Source: Ceratothoa steindachneri
Taxonomy: Eukaryota > Arthropoda > Malacostraca > Isopoda > Cymothoidae
Length of the DNA: 64,000 nt
Direction: 5' to 3'
NCBI GenBank assembly: GCA_963969495.1
Contig: OZ018330.1
Location: 68,867,936-68,931,935, forward strand
Shown here: in pieces, positions 40,838 through 52,345 of the stretch
How the letters are laid out: every line of letters starts with the position of its first letter
Position numbering within the stretch: position 1 is the stretch's first letter
Translations under genes and position numbers: made by a program
The notes under the pieces: generated by a model
Database searches by the model: none
What the model saw: the letters and a program-made list of their open reading frames with translations, nothing else
Told to the model about the DNA's origin: nothing

Positions 40838-43190
40838 ATGCCCAATGATGATATCAATAAAAAATTTAACTATCTCCCTCTACCTTCCCCAATAACCCTC
40901 CAAATCTCTTGAACTGGAGAGGAGGTATACTCCTCTCCTTTGCATACGGTGCAGGGGAGTCCCCCTCACCCCCTTCTCAGGAGTCGCCCTTGGGGGACTC
41001 GCTTTTCCAGCAGCAGTTCCACCTTTGCTTTCCAAGGAGACTACCAAAAAGGCAGGCAGGCGGCTCATAATTGACTGCTCCCGGTGGTAGCGGCACGATA
41101 GGGCCAACCCCCGTAGGGGGGCAAGGGAAGCCAGGGCCTGTCGGTCCATGCCCTCCAAAGACCTGCGGGCGCGCGTAATGAGCTTAGAGGGGGTCATCGT
41201 ACATGGCCCCCTCTCTTCCTCAAAGGATGCCGGTTTGCTGGCAAAAGATAAGATGACAAAAGGTACCTCGAATGGGACCTGTGATTTCTCAGGGGGAGAT
41301 GGCCACATGGAGGCCCCCCTTGAGATAGACATGGTTCCTGAGGTGACCCAGCCCCAGACGGTAGGATCTTGCATGGGGTCGAACTCGGGCTCGGTAGCAA
41401 GCACAGAACCCGTGTCCGCCCCTATGCAGGCTCCTCCTCAGACAGCACGGGTCCCCGAGGCCACATAAGGAGAGGAGGGATCTCCTTCCCTGTCTGGTGC
41501 TCCTGTAACGGGCAGAACTTTCTCCATTTTGCAGAAGGATCTAGCCTAGGAGCTCCTACCAGCGGGAGAGAGAAGTGCGTTCATTCCTCGCCCTCCCCTC
41601 CTAAGAAAAAAAAGAATAGGATAAGGATAAAAAAGACTCGGGCTCCTCAGCTTCACTGGGACCCACGCGGCCGTTTTGGTATGTTGCCAAGCCAAGATCG
41701 CACGTCCGATTCCAGTGCTCCCCCGGGTGAGGAATCCCTGACTAAGACCAATCGTGCAAGTGCGCAGAGCGGAGCCTCGATTATGTCCCAGCCAGGCTAC
41801 CTGGCGTTTTCGAGCCCGCTGGCTTCAAACGTTTGCTCGTTATTCTCTCCACTGATGGCAGAATGTTGGCTAAGGGCAACATAATACATCAGAGGAGATC
41901 CTTAGCTAGCGTGTTTGGTAGAGACCCGAAGGTGAACTGTTTCTCTCACGGTAGCCTTCTGGCGAATGCGTCCAATCCTCCCGAGGCGGACATGATTAGT
42001 GCCCTTCGGACACCTTATGGCACGCTGGTGTCTGACGCCGCACTCTACCATGAACTTTGTAAAAATGAGTAGTTTATGCGAGGGAGCTCGTGTACTACTC
42101 CATAGATGTTATCACCTTACAGCTTGCCGAACATCGGTGGTCAAGGGCGAGTATGTGATGAGAAAACAGGGAGGGGCCTCGAGACCCACCCCTTCACTCT
42201 TTCTCGCGTCGACTGTGACAAGATCCCTGACTCGGTGCGTGTCAGTTGGTATCGTTACTGCGTGAGGGCATTCGTGCCACTGCCGCGGAGGTTCTACTAC
42301 TGACACCATTTTGGCCATACGAATCCCCCCTGTAGACGCGCAAAGGCGGGCTTACCCAAACTCTGTGTGAGTTTCTCAAAGGCCGCACACGATAAGTCCA
42401 ATTTGTGTGTGGCCAAGTGTGTCAATTGCGGAGAGCCGCACTTCCCTTCTTCGAAGCGATGTGGTGTGTATCTCTTTGAGAAATAAATCCTGGCCGTTCA
42501 GGCTCAGGATCGTCTTTTATTTCGAGAGGCTAAAGACTTTGTCCTAGCGCGCCCGGCGCTGCCTGGGACATCCTATGACTCAATGTTAAGAAAGACACCC
42601 TCTTCTCCTGGCCCCTCCAGGCCTACGTGAAAGGTCGTTTTCGTTCTTATTCGGAACCCTTCTGCGGGTTCTACCCACCCGGGGACTCCCATGGTAAAGC
42701 TGGCAGCACAAAGGATTCACACCCAGCCCCGGCTAAAACCAGAGCTTCCCTCCCTTCCTCCAGCGTGACCGTTTCCCGTAAGGCGAAACGGCCGTGTGCC
42801 TCCACCGTGTTGTTAGACTCACAGGAGGCAATACCCCTGAAGTTGGTCGTGAGGCCATCTTCCGAGGCTCCTAAAGTTGTCCCACGAAAGGAGGACAGCA
42901 CTAAAGAAGCTTCGGCTCATTCGCCTACACCCAGTGGGTGGGTCGAAGACGGTGGATGCTCCAAAAGAAGGACTCCCTCTCCGAAGCCCGGCCGCTCGCC
43001 TAAAGTGTCGAGGCGGAGGGAGGAAAAGACTCGCATAGCGAGCGCAGCCTCTCCCAATAACCCATCGAAGGCGATAGCGCCTTCAGCGCATTGTCCGGCC
43101 AACAGCGCCTGGAGTTCTGCCTCCGGGAAGCGTACGGCCATTCCCGTGAGGGTCTTCTCTTCGAAGAGGGTTCCCGCGTCTCCGAGCTAG
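40838..43190 (+). pseudogene. ORF1 (gag) of copy O
   Basis: From MPND at 40838 the pieces follow in shifting frames. They are the N-terminal region (to 41140), DLRARVMSLEGVIVHGPLSS and the acidic segment to 41468, and the Lys/Arg-rich SSPSPPKKKKNRIRIKK at about 41580. The core follows with STDGRMLAKGNIIHQRRSLA and DPKVNCFSHGSLLANASNP (41833-42072), then VCDEKTGRGLETHPFTL (42130). The knuckles are at about 42290-42470, and a Pro/Ser/Lys tail in one frame (42627-43190) ends at a natural TAG. Length is about 780 codons in all. RNA binding is inferred from the CCHC knuckles. Confidence 0.78.
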
Positions 43191-44110
43191 GCCTGGAAGG
43201 CATTTTCCTTCAATGGAATTTCCGCGGACTCCGGGCCGGCCGGGAGGAGCTACGGAGGCTCGTCTCCTCCCGTTCCCCATTAGATATCTTTTTGCAGGAT
43301 ATATCTTTTTGCCCCCTGCCCACCCTCCCTAGTTATAGGGGTTTTGCGACCCCACCACCACGGGATGGGGGCCGGGCAGGAGGATGCTCGATTTACACCC
43401 GCCATGATGTCTCAGTTCTTTTCTTAGCTTTAGATACCTCCTTTCAGGCAGTAGCTTTTCAGCTGCAGCTGGATAGGGGGTATACTGTTATTTCCGGGTA
43501 CATTCCACCGTCAGCCGACTTCGCCGCGGGGGCCTTCCGCCGCATCGTGGCACGGTTTCCGAGGCTCTTTCTCTTGTTCGGAGATCCGAACGGTAGACAC
43601 CCCCTCTGGAGAGCTTACTCGATTAATCCTAGAGGTCAAGTCCTTGCCAACCCGGTTGAGTTTACGCATCACTGCCCGAGAACCGCTTCATTTTCCTCTC
43701 TCGATCTATCTCTGCTCTCCAGATGCATAGCCTGATTTGGGGTTGGGGTGGTCGATGATCTCTATGGTAGTGATCACTTTCCCATTCAAATATCATTTTC
43801 TGGGCCGCTGCCGCCCGAGAGCCCGCCCTGGTGGTTGTTAGTGAGGGCACGGTGGTCCTCATTTCAGGAAATCATTGGTTACTGTGTCTCAGTCGTGGAG
43901 TTTAGGTCCGTAGATGAGGCCGTTGAGTTCCCCTACAACCGTGGGCCTAACTATAATTCCTAGAACTTCTGGCCGTTTTGCGCGCCGACCACTCCCGTGG
44001 TGGTCAGCCGAATTTGAGACGGCCCTCAAACAGGTGCGTTATGCCTGCATGCGCTATAAGCGCTGCCCGAAGGACTTCACTGTCGGTGAATTTCGTCGAA
44101 TTGGCTAATA
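43080..44110 (+). pseudogene. APE endonuclease of copy O ORF2
   Basis: The 43091-43735 stretch overlaps the end of ORF1 in the -1 frame and reads LGLEGIFLQWNFRGL (Asn then Phe replacing Cys), QLDRGYTVISGYIPPSADF, FLLFGDPNGRHPLW (Asp-Pro instead of Asp-Leu) and FTHHCPRTASFSSLDLSL. The next frame (43748-43963) has DLYGSDHFPIQISFSGPLPP, the catalytic SDH block. A final piece, GLTIIPRTSGRFARRPLPWW, is near 43935-44000. No ATG precedes the first motif in this frame. Confidence 0.78.
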
Positions 44111-44379
44111 CCGGTATATTTCGAAGCACTCCCGCCGCTCTTCTTGGTGGGCAGTTTCTTCACTTAACGGGAAACACCCCTCTAGCAGAGGTTTAGAAGC
44201 GAATCAAATGAATTCAGGGCAAATTCTCGCAGGGCCGCAATCTCAGACCCCGCTTCCGTGGCGGAATCCTTCTCGACCGCTTTCTCCACATTCTCTAGTC
44301 GGGATTATCCGCCAGCATTCAATGCGCGTCGTGATGTCGCCGAAGGCCGCCAACTGGACTTTACCTCCCTTACCTGGGA

Positions 44380-45568
44380 GGCTCATATTCTCAGCCGTAG
44401 GGTCTCTTGTACCCGCGCGATGGACATCATCGTTACGTGACGTTCAGCGCCTAAGGCGCTGATAGCGCTACTGCCTTACTTTTTATCGATCCTTTGTTCG
44501 TTCCAAGCTCGATTACCGATGCGAGTTTTATGCATCCGCAGCCGAGCGTGTATTGCGGAAGGTGTAGTCGATTCACCACACCAGCTTTCGCCTGGCGACC
44601 GGTGCCTTCTGCACTTCCCCCATTAAGAGCTTGTTGGTCGATGCTGGGGTGATGCCACTCGCTCTACGCCGCGGGCAGTGCATTACTCGCCTGTACGCGC
44701 GAGCCCGGCGCCTTTCTCAGTCGCCAACAGCTCTCACTGCATCCGCAGCTGATCTCGACGGTGCCTATGCCGTCGAGAGACGCCAGTCATACACTTAGCC
44801 CTTTGGTTTTAGGGCTAGGAAACTCCTTCGAGAGCTAGGTATAGCTCTCGGGCCAGTGGCGTTCCTGGTTCTGCCCAGGACGCCAACCTGGAGGGTACCA
44901 CCTTTGCCTATTTGTACGCCTTTGCTCCCAAAGCTTGTACAGCGCCGGGAGTATTGCGTTCTGCCTTTTTGTAGCAGACTCCGTGTCATGCTGGAACCGT
45001 GCCACTGTAAACGGATGGCTCCAAGTCCCAAGAGGGGGGGGTCTGTTTTCACACCGTATCCCCCTCTGTTTGAAGTCAGCGGGGCTCTGTCAGCGCTGCG
45101 TATGTCTTCACGGCTGACCTTGTTGCAATACAACGTTCCGTACGGGAGATAACTCACCGTGCCCTGTTCAGAGACCGGATTATCATTCATAGTGCCTCAC
45201 AAAGCTCCGCATCCCTTGGTTCGCGATATCCATAATGCCACGGTTTTTCCGAGCGAGTGGGATGTCGAGATTATGTTCTGCTGGGTTCCTGGACATGTAG
45301 AATTTGCGGGAAATTAGGGTGTCAAAGTCCGCAATGACTGGGCTACCAGACCAGCGTTTTGCTCTTCTTCATACTGATTACATGGCCGAAATACTGGCAT
45401 CTCTCCGGACTGCTTGGCAAAGATGATGGGAGACGGTCGAGGAGAACTTAAAGTTCGGTGCCATTGCGCCCCCGACTGTTCCCATGGACCTATCCACCAA
45501 TGCCGCGAGGGTTTCAAGTTGCTTTCTGTCGTCTCCGAATTGGATGCACCGCCATTTCATGGAGCGCT
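44380..45568 (+). pseudogene. RT thumb, RNase H and tail remnants of copy O
   Basis: LTWEAHILSRRVSCTRAMDI directly follows the deletion point. The thumb continues to about 44800. RNase H is recognisable as CTAAACGGATGGCTCC, CACGGCTGACCTTGTTGC and TGCTGGGTTCCTGGACATG but has lost the second Asp block to a deletion near 45195. The Cys tail is cut at 45568. Confidence 0.7.
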
Positions 45569-45752
45569 CGGACGCCGGAGCCCGCTTCCTTGTTGCCTTC
45601 TTTTTTTAGTCTTTGTTTTTCTTAGCGTTTTTTATTTATATATCCTTATTTATCTTTAATATAGCCTAGTAGTAGGCTCTGGTGAGTACGGTGACTTATG
45701 CCCCAAGTAGGCCGTCGCCAGATGGGCTCTTAAATTTATTAAAAAAAATCAC

Positions 45753-47678
45753 ACCTGGCGCCCTTTTGACAGCCAAGATCTTCTTCATCTTGGAGAGGTT
45801 GGTATGTCCATCCTTGTGGCCCTTTCCGAGGGAGGAGAGAAGCGAGTTCACTCTACGCCCACCTCTGTCTCTCAAAAAAAGAAAAGGTCAGAAGAAATCA
45901 AAAGGACAAGGGATTCCTCTACCCCCGGTGGTGCTCCTGGGGTGGACGCGTCTGCTGCCTTTTCAGCAAGCGACCAGGCCCAGACCAAGACCAAAGTGGC
46001 AAGTACCCTGACCAGAGCCTCGATTACGTCGGGCCCCCTCATTCAGAGATCACCTGACTTTTTTAAGCATGTGGCCAAAGGTCACATACTCCATCAAAGG
46101 AGAGTGTTAGCAAGATTGACTTGTAATGATCCTAAGGTGACCCGTTTCTCGGAGGCGATCCTTCTGGCGACTACGTCGACCCTTCCCGAGGCGGCCATTA
46201 TTAGTGGCCTTCAGACCCTCCTTGGCTCGCCTGTGAGTGTCAGGCCGAAGTGGCTTATGAGAGGCAACACTTAGACTAATTCTTAGAAGACATCACCGAA
46301 GAGCTGCTTGACCAAGGAACAGTCAAGGTTGAACGTGTGATGAGAAAACAGGGAGGGGCCTCGAAACCCACCCCTACATTCTTCGTCACGTTGGATCGTG
46401 ATAGGCTCCCTGAGTCAATGCGTACTCGTTGTTATCGCTACCGCGTCATGACATTCGTGCCACTGTGCCGCAGAGGTGCTACTACTGCCACCGCTTCGAC
46501 CATACGAATCGCGCCTGGAGACTTTTAAAGTCGTGTTTACCCGAGGTCTGTAAGTTGCTCCAAGGACATACATGATAAATCTATCGTATATGAGCAAGTG
46601 TCAATTGCAGTGAGGCGCACCGTGCTTTCTCGAAATAATGTGGCGTGTATCTCCTAGAGAAGAAAATCCTGCTCGTTCAGGTTGCGTTTCGTGAAGCCCC
46701 TCCATGCTAATGAGGACCCTCGCTTCAGCGACCATTCTGAACTCTTCTGCCGATTCACACCCAAGCTCGGCTAAAACCAGAGCTCTTCCCGTAATGCGAA
46801 ACGGCCCTGCGCCTCCACCAAGCCGTTAGACTAAGGAGGCAAACCCCGCGAATGTGGTCATGAGGCCTTCTTCGATGACTCCTAAAGCTGTCGACCGAAT
46901 TTCTTTCGAGCTAGGCCTTGATGGCATATTCCTTCATGGAATTGCCGTTGACTCCGAGCCAACTGGGAGGGGCTGCGGAGGCTCGTCTTCCCCCGTTGCC
47001 CGTTAACTATCTTTTTTTGCAGGAGACCATGCTGGGCAAGATTTTGCGACCCACTGGATGGAAGGGGGGTAGGAGGATGCGCTATTTACACCAAGCATGA
47101 TGTCCCCCTTCTTCTATTTGCAATTACGCCTGGATATGAGGCACACTGTTATTTCTGCGTACATGCCATCGTCAACCGATTTCTACGCAGAGTTACCATG
47201 GACCTTTCTACCGCTCGCGGATTTGAACGGTAGATACCCTCTCTGGGAAGAACTTCGATCAATCACAGGGTTCAGATCCTTGTTGACCTGATCGATGAGA
47301 TCGAAATGGGTGCCCTGAGTTTACACATCAATGCCCAGGAAGCACTTCATTTTCTTGCCTCGATCTGTCCCTGTGCTCTCCCATTGCAAAGGCTGATTTT
47401 GGGTGAGTGGTTAATGACCTCCATAGTAGTGATAACTCTCCCATTCAAATATTTTCTGGACCGCTGCCGCCTGAAAGAAGCGCTCCCCATCGGTGGTGCT
47501 TGAATTTGGTCCGCATTTCAGGAAATAACTGATTTCTCTGTCCCAGTCGAGATGTTTAGCTCGGTGGATTAGGCCGTTGAGTTCTTCTTCAGCAATCTCA
47601 TTGCATTAGGCCTAACTATTATTCCTAGAACGTCTGGCTGTGTTGCACCTCGTACGCTTGGTGGTCGGCCCCTCGTAA
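45753..47678 (+). mobile_element. Host copy N continued: gag and endonuclease
   Basis: It starts exactly where copy N stopped at 40107 (gag segment GGCGCCCTTTTGACAGCCAAG). It contains the Lys-rich region, the core (46040-46260), LKTPTFFVTLDRDRLPES-type sequence and a frameshifted knuckle (46470-46500). Endonuclease (46905-47670) has LNGRYPLWEELR and DDLHSSDNSPIQ-like sequence. It ends at the start of copy Q. Confidence 0.72.
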
Positions 47679-48617
47679 GAAGCACGGCGATTTGCTTTCC
47701 TAGCCGCCGTGATGACGGGACTCAGCGCCCCGTCCGGCCCTCGCTTAGCCTATCTTCCCTCCTTCGCTAACCCTTAATCTCCGCATCCTCTACCAACTCT
47801 CTCTCATTGTACCCCTGCTTTTCGGTAATCCCTTTACAATCACATTTTCTCTTACCCTTTTGTTGCTCACCGGAACCGCGGAATTGAGCACTTTTACGAC
47901 AAGATGTTAAGTGTAGTGACCCTAACCACTCAGGAGCCAGTTACCAAGCTCGATCCGTATCCCGACCTTCCTACCACGCCACGTGTAAGATTTGATCCGG
48001 GTTTTCGCTACAGGATTGCAGATAAGTCATATACCACCCTTTCCAGTGATAGCTGCCAGGGCCACTCAAAGGGTCCCAGTAGAGCAGTTCCCTTGTTGGG
48101 GTCAGTGTTAGCCGTCACACGCAGGAGTGGTGAAATCTTGCTTACGCATATACAAGTCGGGAAAAAAAATCCTTTGTCCCCTTTACCAACATCGGAGCCG
48201 CTCTTGGACACTTCCAAATCAGAAAAGTAAGTCCCTCCTCCCCCATATGCTTTCTCAGAGGGCCCTTCCAACCCTCTTCTACAAGAGAGGAGTCTTACTC
48301 CTCTCCTAGGCCTACGGGTGCGGTGGACTCCCCCCTCACCCCTTTCTTTGGAAGCAAGAAAATATACCTTGAATGGGACCCGTGATGTCTTAAAGGGAAA
48401 GGGGCAAATGGAGACCTCCCCCTGAGATGGACATGGGACTAGAGATGACCTAGCACCAGACGGCAGGAGCTTCCAAGGGGTCGAACCTGAGTCCCCTCCC
48501 TGTGCAAGCTTCTAAGACAGCTCTGGCCCCCGAGGACTTACAAGGAGAGGAGTTACGACCTCCCCCGGCTGGCGCCCCTCTGGACAGCCAAGACCTTCTC
48601 CATTTCAGAGAAGGATC

Positions 48618-49560
48618 TTGCTGAGGCGCTATAAGCACCGCCTGAACGATTTCACTGTCAGTGAATTTCGTCGTCGAACTAGGGCTAGGTTCCAGTATTT
48701 TTCGAATCACGCCCGCCGCTCTTCCTGGTGGGCATACGTGTCTTCACTTAACGGGAAGACCCCTCTAGCAGAGGTGTGGAAGCGAGTCAAAAGGATTCGG
48801 GGCAAGTTCTCGCAGCATCCCCCTCCCGTTCTCCAGGAGAATGGGACCGCAATATCGGACCCTGCGTCCGTAGCAGAGTCCTTTGCCACCTCTTTCTCCG
48901 CATGCCGTAGCCGGGATGCTGCTCCACCAGCATTCATTGCGCGTCGTGCTATCGCGGAAGGCCGTCAACTGGACATTACCTACATAGGCGGAGAATCCTT
49001 CGACGAGAAGTTTACATTGAGTGAGTAGCGTTCCGCTCTCGCTTCATGCGCGAACACAGCCCCTGGTATGGACGATGTCCCGTATGCCATGCTTCGACAC
49101 CTGGGTGAGCTAGGCATGGCTTTTCTGTTAGATTTGTTCAACAAGATCTGGGTAAAGGGTCTCCTCCCAGATTCCTGTCTATTCCCTACTGTGCTCGCTT
49201 TTCGCAAACCGAGGAGAGATCGCTCTACCCCGGCTGGTTTCCGCCAAATCTCTCGCCTCGTATGTGTGCAAGTAATGGGAAAATTGGTAAATGTTAGACT
49301 AGCCTTTTTTCTGGACAGCGAAAGGTACCTCTTTGGCTCACAGTGCAGCTTCCGCAAGTTCCAATCCACGTCGGATTCTCTGCTTCGACTGGAAAATGCT
49401 GTTTGCAAGGCATAGCATCATAGACAGTAATACGCCACGGGTCTTTTCGATCTGGAAAAGGCCATGGAGACTCTTCACGCGATGGGGGCGAGGGGACGCC
49501 TCCCAATCTTTATTTCTGAATCTTTGCGAGATCGTCGATTCCGAGTACTGCTGGGGGTAG
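48618..49560 (+). pseudogene. ORF2 linker and RT of copy Q
   Basis: The 48618-49028 stretch encodes the EN-RT linker (FSNHARRSSWWAYVSSLNGK, EVWKRVKRIRGKFSQ, ENGTAISDPASVAESFATSF). The next frame (49068-49415) has PGMDDVPYAMLRHLGELGMA and LVNVRLAFFLDSERYLFGSQ. The palm is damaged: the motif A block reads TRVFSIWKRPW out of frame, and YVDD is replaced by YDLILF near 49685. Confidence 0.78.
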
Positions 49561-49667
49561 CCCTCTTCCGCCAATGGAGCAGGAAGAGGGTGTCCCGCAT
49601 GGAAATGTCCTCAGTGTCACACTCTTTGCACTGAGCATCAGCGGTATCACTTCGGTCCTGCCGGAAG

Positions 49668-50186
49668 ATGCTCTCGCTATGCTCTACGATCTCATTTTGT
49701 TCGCCCTCAGATACTAACTCTGGGGTGTCAACTCCAACAGACATTGAACCGCGTCTCTCGTTATGCCAAAGGGCACAGGTTTCGGTTTTCCTCACCCAAG
49801 ATTGTCGCCACGCCTCTGGTCCCAAAGCTTCTACAGCGCCGAGAGTATTGCGTTTGACCTTTTTGGAGCACACTTTGTGTCACGCTATAACCGTGCCAGT
49901 GTATACGGATGGATCCAAGTCCCAAGAGGGGGTCGGCTTCCACGCCGTATCCCCTCTGTTTGAAGTCAGCGGGGCTCTGCCAGGCGCTGCGTCTGTCTTC
50001 ACGGCCGAGCTGGTGGTAATACACCACTCAGTACGGGAGATTACGCGACGTGCCCGGTTCAGAGACCAGATTGTGATCTATAGCAACTCACAAAGAGCCC
50101 TGAGTGCTCTCGGGGCATTGGAATCTCCGTATCCTCTGGTTCGCGATATCCGTGACGCAACGGTTTTGGCAAGCGCCCTATTGTGA
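49668..50186 (+). pseudogene. RNase H of copy Q, second Asp lost
   Basis: VPVYTDGSKSQEGVGFHAVS, ASVFTAELVVIHHSV and IVIYSNSQRALSALGALES. The SDS motif of sister copies is SNS here, so a catalytic aspartate is replaced. The upstream part of this open frame (49668-49800) is RT sequence joined by a deletion. The frame ends in LLASALL next to the tail. Confidence 0.8.
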
Positions 50187-50235
50187 CGACTGCGTCGTCC
50201 CCCAGACTGTTGGGCACATCCTTGTCGAATGTCCC

Positions 50236-51783
50236 TGTCGTAGGATGCCCCCCCTTTTTGTTCTAAGAGTGCTAATATATTGATATCTTAATATCTTAAA
50301 GAAGAGAGCCAATAGAAACACGTAAGGATATAGAGAAACGCACAATAATTTCCCAAATAAACTTATATTTTAACTTAAACAAATGAATACTCAAAATTTA
50401 AACATAAACCACAACAATACTCAGAATATTATCATACACAAGAATTAATTCAATTAGTTGGACCCTCTTAAATTGGTTAATTTCTCTACACACAGCAATA
50501 TATAAGATTTAGGCTTACGGACTCTACTGGAGTTTAAATCCCTCAGGAATGTTATTGTCTCACGACGCGTGCCGCCTGTCCAGATGTAGGTGGGCGAGAT
50601 CACGACGTGCTTTTGGCAAGGGTAGCAGCTGGGGGGTCCACACGGTATTCCGGGAGGGGGGGGGGGTTCTTCAAGGACGAGAACAATTACGGTGATTTAT
50701 GCAGCACCAAGGTAGTCGTGGTCTCTCTGGCGAGAGGGAGTCGAACTTGGTTCTTAAACGAAGTTAACTTGGAGTGCGGTGTGACCACCGAGTAACGAGC
50801 TCGAGGGGGAGCTTTTCTCCTTCGTTACTTAATTCCTCATGGGCGAGGACTGAACTCGGGGAGGGTCTTCTTCAAGGGCGAGGATCGACGAGGGGGGGGG
50901 GAGGTTCTCTGACGAGAATAAGTTACTTAAAGTTCGGTTTGGTAACCAGGAACTAGCTCGAGGATGAGCTTCTTAGTTCCAGTCTTTTTCAAGGGCGAGT
51001 ATAACGGAGGGGGGTTTCTCTGACGAGAATAAGTTGAACTTAGTTCCTCAACCAAGTTAACTTATGAGTTAGGTGTGGCCACCGAGTAACTGGCTCGAGG
51101 GGGAGCCTTTTCCTACTTCTTTTCTTAATTCCTCAAGGACGAGGAATACCCCTGGTGTTTAAGATGCACCAGGATATGAGGAGTCTCTCTGATGAGAGTA
51201 AGTTGAACTTAACAAAGTTAACTTATCGTTTGGTTTGATAACCAGGGACTAGCTTGAGGATGAGCTGCTTCTTAGCCCCTTAAGGTAGGTAGCCCTGCCT
51301 CTCTTGCAGGGTACTTCTTGGTCTGGCGAACCAAGTAATCTACCTCTCCAGTCTCGGTAGCCCGATCTTAATTCGGGGACTTCGTCACCTAGAGACTGAT
51401 TTATACTACCACCATTTTCCTCACTGTTCCTTATTTATAAGTTGTTACCCACACTGGGGGAGTGCTAAGGGGGGGGGGAGGCTTGATGGCGGGCCCAGGA
51501 GGGTTCTTATGCCAAACGGTTTTTCCCACCAAGTCTTACATGGGCTCCTCGTTAGCCTTCGAGCTTGGGAGAAACACGTCTCCAATTTCTTATTTGGCAT
51601 GAAATTGAATCTCAATCTCCTGGGAGAGATCTTGCATTTTAACCTTTAGGTCTTTCATAGTGCCGAGTGGTTCCGCATTGCGGTTACGCGCTTGCCCCGA
51701 CGGTGCCTGTGGCCGGATGTCTTTGCGGTAACCGCCTTGTGACTCCACCACGAGAGAAGGGGGGGGGGGACGATTTCCCTACA
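50236..51783. mobile_element. Probable solo LTR, 1548 bp, with 5-bp target duplication
   Basis: It starts TGTCGTAGGATG and ends TTTCCCTACA, flanked by GTCCC on both sides (50231-50235 and 51784-51788). It interrupts the ORF2 tail of copy Q. A 5-bp duplication with TG...CA ends fits an LTR of the gypsy or BEL/Pao class. There is no ORF of note. A TATATAAG box is at about 50499. An internal pair of about 280-290-bp units repeats at 50726-51000 and 51017-51280. Confidence 0.75.
50726..51280. repeat. Tandem A-B units inside the solo LTR
   Basis: Unit A holds AAGTTAACTT, ACCACCGAGTAAC, GCTCGAGGGGGAGC and TTAATTCCTCA (50726 and 51017). Unit B holds CTCTGA(C/T)GAGA, GGTTTG(G/A)TAACCAGG and GA(G/T)GATGAGC (50909 and 51186). 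Short hairpin-like cores (GCTCGAGG...GAGC) recur in each. Confidence 0.65.
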
Positions 51784-52285
51784 GTCCCAGTCTGGGTGAT
51801 CTTCGCGCACGTTACCTCTCCCGGTACCGGGATGGGCGGGGTCGCTACCGCCTGTCCCTTGTACTCGGGACGAGTGCGTGCACATTTACTGGGGGACTTG
51901 TTGACTTTTAGGGGGAGGCCGGCCTTCTCCCTATTATTTAACTAGGTTTTTTGGGGGGGGTTTCCCTATAAGTCGCACGCTCCTGCGCTGGGGGGACCTC
52001 CCCCGACGCAGGAGCTTGCTTACTATTCGTTTCCTTTTGCCTTTTTAAAATTTTTGGTGTTGTGTTTGGGTTGTTTTTTTGTGGGTTTTTTTGTGTTATT
52101 GCATTCGATTTTAAAGTAGCCTAGTACTAGGCAGTTTTTAATACGGCGACTAATGCCCAAGTAGGCAGTCGCCAGATGAGTTCTTAAAAAAAAAATCGAT
52201 GCTCTGAAGATGCCAATTGCTCTGCGCTGTACATAGTTTACGAGCTGAGCACCTCCCTCAGTCGTCAACAGCTCTCACTGTACCC

Positions 52286-52345
52286 CCCGGGTGACTTATG
52301 CTCAAGTAGGCAGTCGCCAGACGGGCTCCTAAAATTAAAAACAAA
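52286..52345 (+). mobile_element. 60-nt non-LTR insertion: terminal hairpin and A-rich tail only
   Basis: The insert contains GGTGACTTATGC...AAGTAGGCAGTCGCC (hairpin 2), GGGCTCCTAAAA and an A-rich end. TCTCACTGTACCC flanks both sides (52273-52285 and 52346-52358), an exact 13-bp target duplication. It interrupts the RT/RNase H linker of the surrounding copy. Confidence 0.85.

Larger units (their letters stand above)
40108..45752 (+). mobile_element. Non-LTR copy O, near full-length, RT core deleted
   Basis: It starts with the 5' block GCGGCGATTTGCCTTCCTGG. It has the 5' UTR (with a later antisense insertion), ORF1 from ACCATGCCCAATG at 40838 to a stop at 43190, and endonuclease 43091-44100. 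A jump near 44368 removes RT fingers and palm. Thumb, RNase H remnants, a further deletion in the tail (45568), the 3' UTR and the A-rich tail follow. ACCTGGTGCCCT at 40096-40107 and ACCTGGCGCCCT at 45753-45764 form the target duplication. Confidence 0.82.
47679..52194 (+). mobile_element. Non-LTR copy Q, 5' and 3' ends present, split by a solo LTR
   Basis: The 5' block GCACGGCGATTTGCTTTCC starts the copy, and the 5' UTR and gag start run to about 48620. There gag is fused to the EN-RT linker (ATTTCACTGTCAGTGAATTTC). RT runs to about 49795 and then jumps to the pre-RNase H linker. RNase H runs to 50170, and the tail is interrupted at 50235 by the LTR and resumes at 51784. The 3' UTR and A-tail end at 52194. 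Confidence 0.8.

Noticed and set aside
50900..51300. CTGAYGAG motifs suggestive of hammerhead ribozymes in the solo LTR
   Set aside because: The required downstream GAAA and the flanking helices are not found in register.
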